The notes beneath the pieces were generated by a model. It was not told the DNA's origin, ran no database searches, and worked only from the letters and a program-made list of their open reading frames with translations. A DNA stretch of 64,000 nt, taken from CAKZQX01 sp034436755 (GTDB lineage Bacteria > Chloroflexota > Chloroflexia > Chloroflexales > Chloroflexaceae). Where the stretch lies: the NCBI GenBank assembly GCA_034436755.1, contig DAOTVB010000127.1, positions 26,387-90,386 on the forward strand, read 5' to 3'. The position numbers and the translations under genes are program-made. Below, one piece after another: positions 62,574 to 64,000 of this stretch. The first letter of the stretch is position 1, and the number at the start of each line of letters is the position of its first letter.

Positions 62574-63980
62574 GTGAACCAGAGCCTGGGAACTGAAGCG
62601 CGCCCACTGCGCGTTGCCATTATTGGAGCCGGTCCCGCCGGTTTTTATGCTGCCGAAGGACTGTTAAAGCAGAAGGATATCGTCTGTTCTATTGACTTCT
62701 TCAATCGTTTTCCCACGCCGTTTGGCCTTGTCCGCGATGGTGTCGCGCCGGATCATCAGTCGATCAAGTCGGTGACCCGTATCTATGATCGCATTGCCGG
62801 TGATCCCCGTGTGCGCTATTTTGGCAATGTCACCTTTGGCACCGATATCGAGCATGAGGATCTGAGGCCGTTGTACGACCAGATTATCTATGCTGTCGGA
62901 GCACAGGCCGACCGGCGGATGGGTATTCCCGGTGAAGATCTCGATGGCAGTTTTCCCGCAACGGCATTTGTGGGATGGTACAATGGGCACCCGGATTACC
63001 GCGACTTCAACTTTGATCTCTCACACGAGCGGGCCATTGTCGTCGGCAACGGTAATGTTGCTATGGATGTGACGCGCATCCTCGCCACGCCACCCGACCG
63101 TCTGGCAACAACAGATATCGCCGATCATGCGCTGGAGCAGTTGCGCCGGAGTAACGTGCGTGAAGTGGTTGTGCTGGGGCGCCGTGGTCCCGCGCAGGCC
63201 GCCTTCACCAATGCCGAGATCAAAGAGTTTGGTGAGCTTGAAGAGGTCGATATTCTCGTCGATCCGCAGGATATGGAGCTTGACGAGCATAGCCAGGCAT
63301 CACTCGAAACAAATAAGACGGCGGCAAAAAATGTTGACACTTTGCGAAGCTACACCACCCAGCAGCAACACACGGCGAAGCACCGCATCCAGTTGCGCTT
63401 TCTTACCTCACCCGTGGAAATCATCGGCACAAATGGCAAAGTTGCCGCAGTCCGGGTTGAGCGCAACCAGCTTGTCCTGACGGAGAGTGGCGCGCTTCGC
63501 GCCAAGGGTACCGGGCAGTTCGAGACGATTGAGGCCGGACTTGTCCTGCGTTCGGTCGGCTATCGCAGTACACCGCTCAAAGGCGTTCCGTTTGATGAGT
63601 ATACCTACACCATTTCAAACGTAGCCGGCCGTGTTACCACCATGGCTGAGGGCGACCCGATACCCGGCGAGTATGTCGTCGGGTGGGCCAAGCGCGGACC
63701 ATCGGGTATTATCGGCACAAACAAACCCGATGCTTACGCAACGGTCACGGCTATGATCGATGATCTCTACAAACTGCCAGGCATTACTGACGCCAACCGT
63801 GACCCGGACAAAATCATAGCGCTGCTCCGCGAACGCAATATCGACTATGTCACCTACGAACAGTGGAAAGTTCTTGACCAGTTTGAGGTGAAACACGGCA
63901 CCGAACAGGGACGCCCCCGCGTGAAAGTAACGCGCGTACCGGACATGCTTGAGATTATCCGGCAGGAGACCACCGCCTGA
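62574..63980 (+). CDS. fprA: FprA-type ferredoxin-NADP reductase
   Basis: This 468-aa flavoprotein is of the adrenodoxin-reductase type. It has an FAD-binding GAGPAGFYAAEGLL near the N-terminus, 'TPFGLVRDGVAPDHQSIKSV' and the NADP-binding 'AIVVGNGNVAMDVTRILATPP' near residue 160. 'VVLGRRGPAQAAFTNAEIKEFGEL' and the C-terminal 'VVGWAKRGPSGIIGTNKPDA' follow. It moves electrons between NADPH and ferredoxin in the cytoplasm. The start is GTG, with GGGGGGA about five bases upstream. The stop is followed closely by a 6-bp hairpin (CCTGAG/CTCAGG), then the window ends. Confidence 0.95.
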   Translation: MNQSLGTEARPLRVAIIGAGPAGFYAAEGLLKQKDIVCSIDFFNRFPTPFGLVRDGVAPDHQSIKSVTRIYDRIAGDPRVRYFGNVTFGTDIEHEDLRPLYDQIIYAVGAQADRRMGIPGEDLDGSFPATAFVGWYNGHPDYRDFNFDLSHERAIVVGNGNVAMDVTRILATPPDRLATTDIADHALEQLRRSNVREVVVLGRRGPAQAAFTNAEIKEFGELEEVDILVDPQDMELDEHSQASLETNKTAAKNVDTLRSYTTQQQHTAKHRIQLRFLTSPVEIIGTNGKVAAVRVERNQLVLTESGALRAKGTGQFETIEAGLVLRSVGYRSTPLKGVPFDEYTYTISNVAGRVTTMAEGDPIPGEYVVGWAKRGPSGIIGTNKPDAYATVTAMIDDLYKLPGITDANRDPDKIIALLRERNIDYVTYEQWKVLDQFEVKHGTEQGRPRVKVTRVPDMLEIIRQETTA

Positions 63981-64000
63981 GCAACTCAGGCATAGCTTGA

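Overview
The window looks like a chromosomal segment of a moderately GC-rich (about 55-60% by eye) Gram-negative-like or monoderm environmental bacterium, most probably a member of the Chloroflexota. That placement is inference from gene style: a DUF3160 lipoprotein, long GAF/PAS kinases, an FprA-type reductase, a CdaA-YbbR pair, a DnaD-DnaI-like pair and abundant palindromic intergenic repeats. No rRNA or tRNA gene, CRISPR array, prophage or complete insertion sequence was seen.

Positions 1-8100 hold surface and envelope genes: a partial DUF3160 lipoprotein, a secreted protein with six tandem repeats and an M50-like membrane metallopeptidase (all minus strand), then a family-5 solute-binding lipoprotein overlapped by a membrane-anchored P-loop ATPase (plus strand). 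Positions 8300-19300 are a mosaic of single genes: CBS pair, HAD phosphatase, Rpn/DUF4351 protein, small membrane proteins, a GT4 glycosyltransferase, a thioesterase, a stand-alone protein with four MshEN-type motifs, a J-domain-like protein, gatA and a CoA-binding protein.

Positions 20290-31674 form a signalling block. A DUF574-type methyltransferase and a HisKA_3 kinase are on the plus strand. On the minus strand are a 1284-aa multi-PAS kinase with a dead receiver domain, its Rcp1-like response regulator, a REC-GAF-HD-GYP protein and a REC-PAS-PAS-GAF-HisKA_3 kinase. The last two share an almost identical N-terminal module. Positions 32415-46217 form a polysaccharide export locus on the plus strand: a GT39-like membrane transferase, a Wzz-like protein, a Wzx flippase, a BY-kinase homologue without its P-loop, an O-antigen ligase/polymerase, three left-handed beta-helix acyltransferases, GT2 and GT4 enzymes and two lipoproteins. 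A single-domain response regulator follows.

Positions 46700-64000 carry housekeeping genes: a lone HypB-like GTPase, leuB, uvrA, a DnaD-like/DnaI-like replication pair, argF, a large TPR protein, cdaA-cdaR (c-di-AMP synthesis) and an FprA-type ferredoxin-NADP reductase. The intergenic spaces carry at least two families of dispersed palindromic repeats. One is 160-200 bp, with nested stems whose innermost hairpin changes sequence but keeps pairing. One copy of it is interrupted by a 173-bp MITE with 16-bp inverted ends and a TTA duplication. These repeats, the stand-alone MshEN protein and the pseudo-enzymes in the signalling and export clusters are the most unusual contents.
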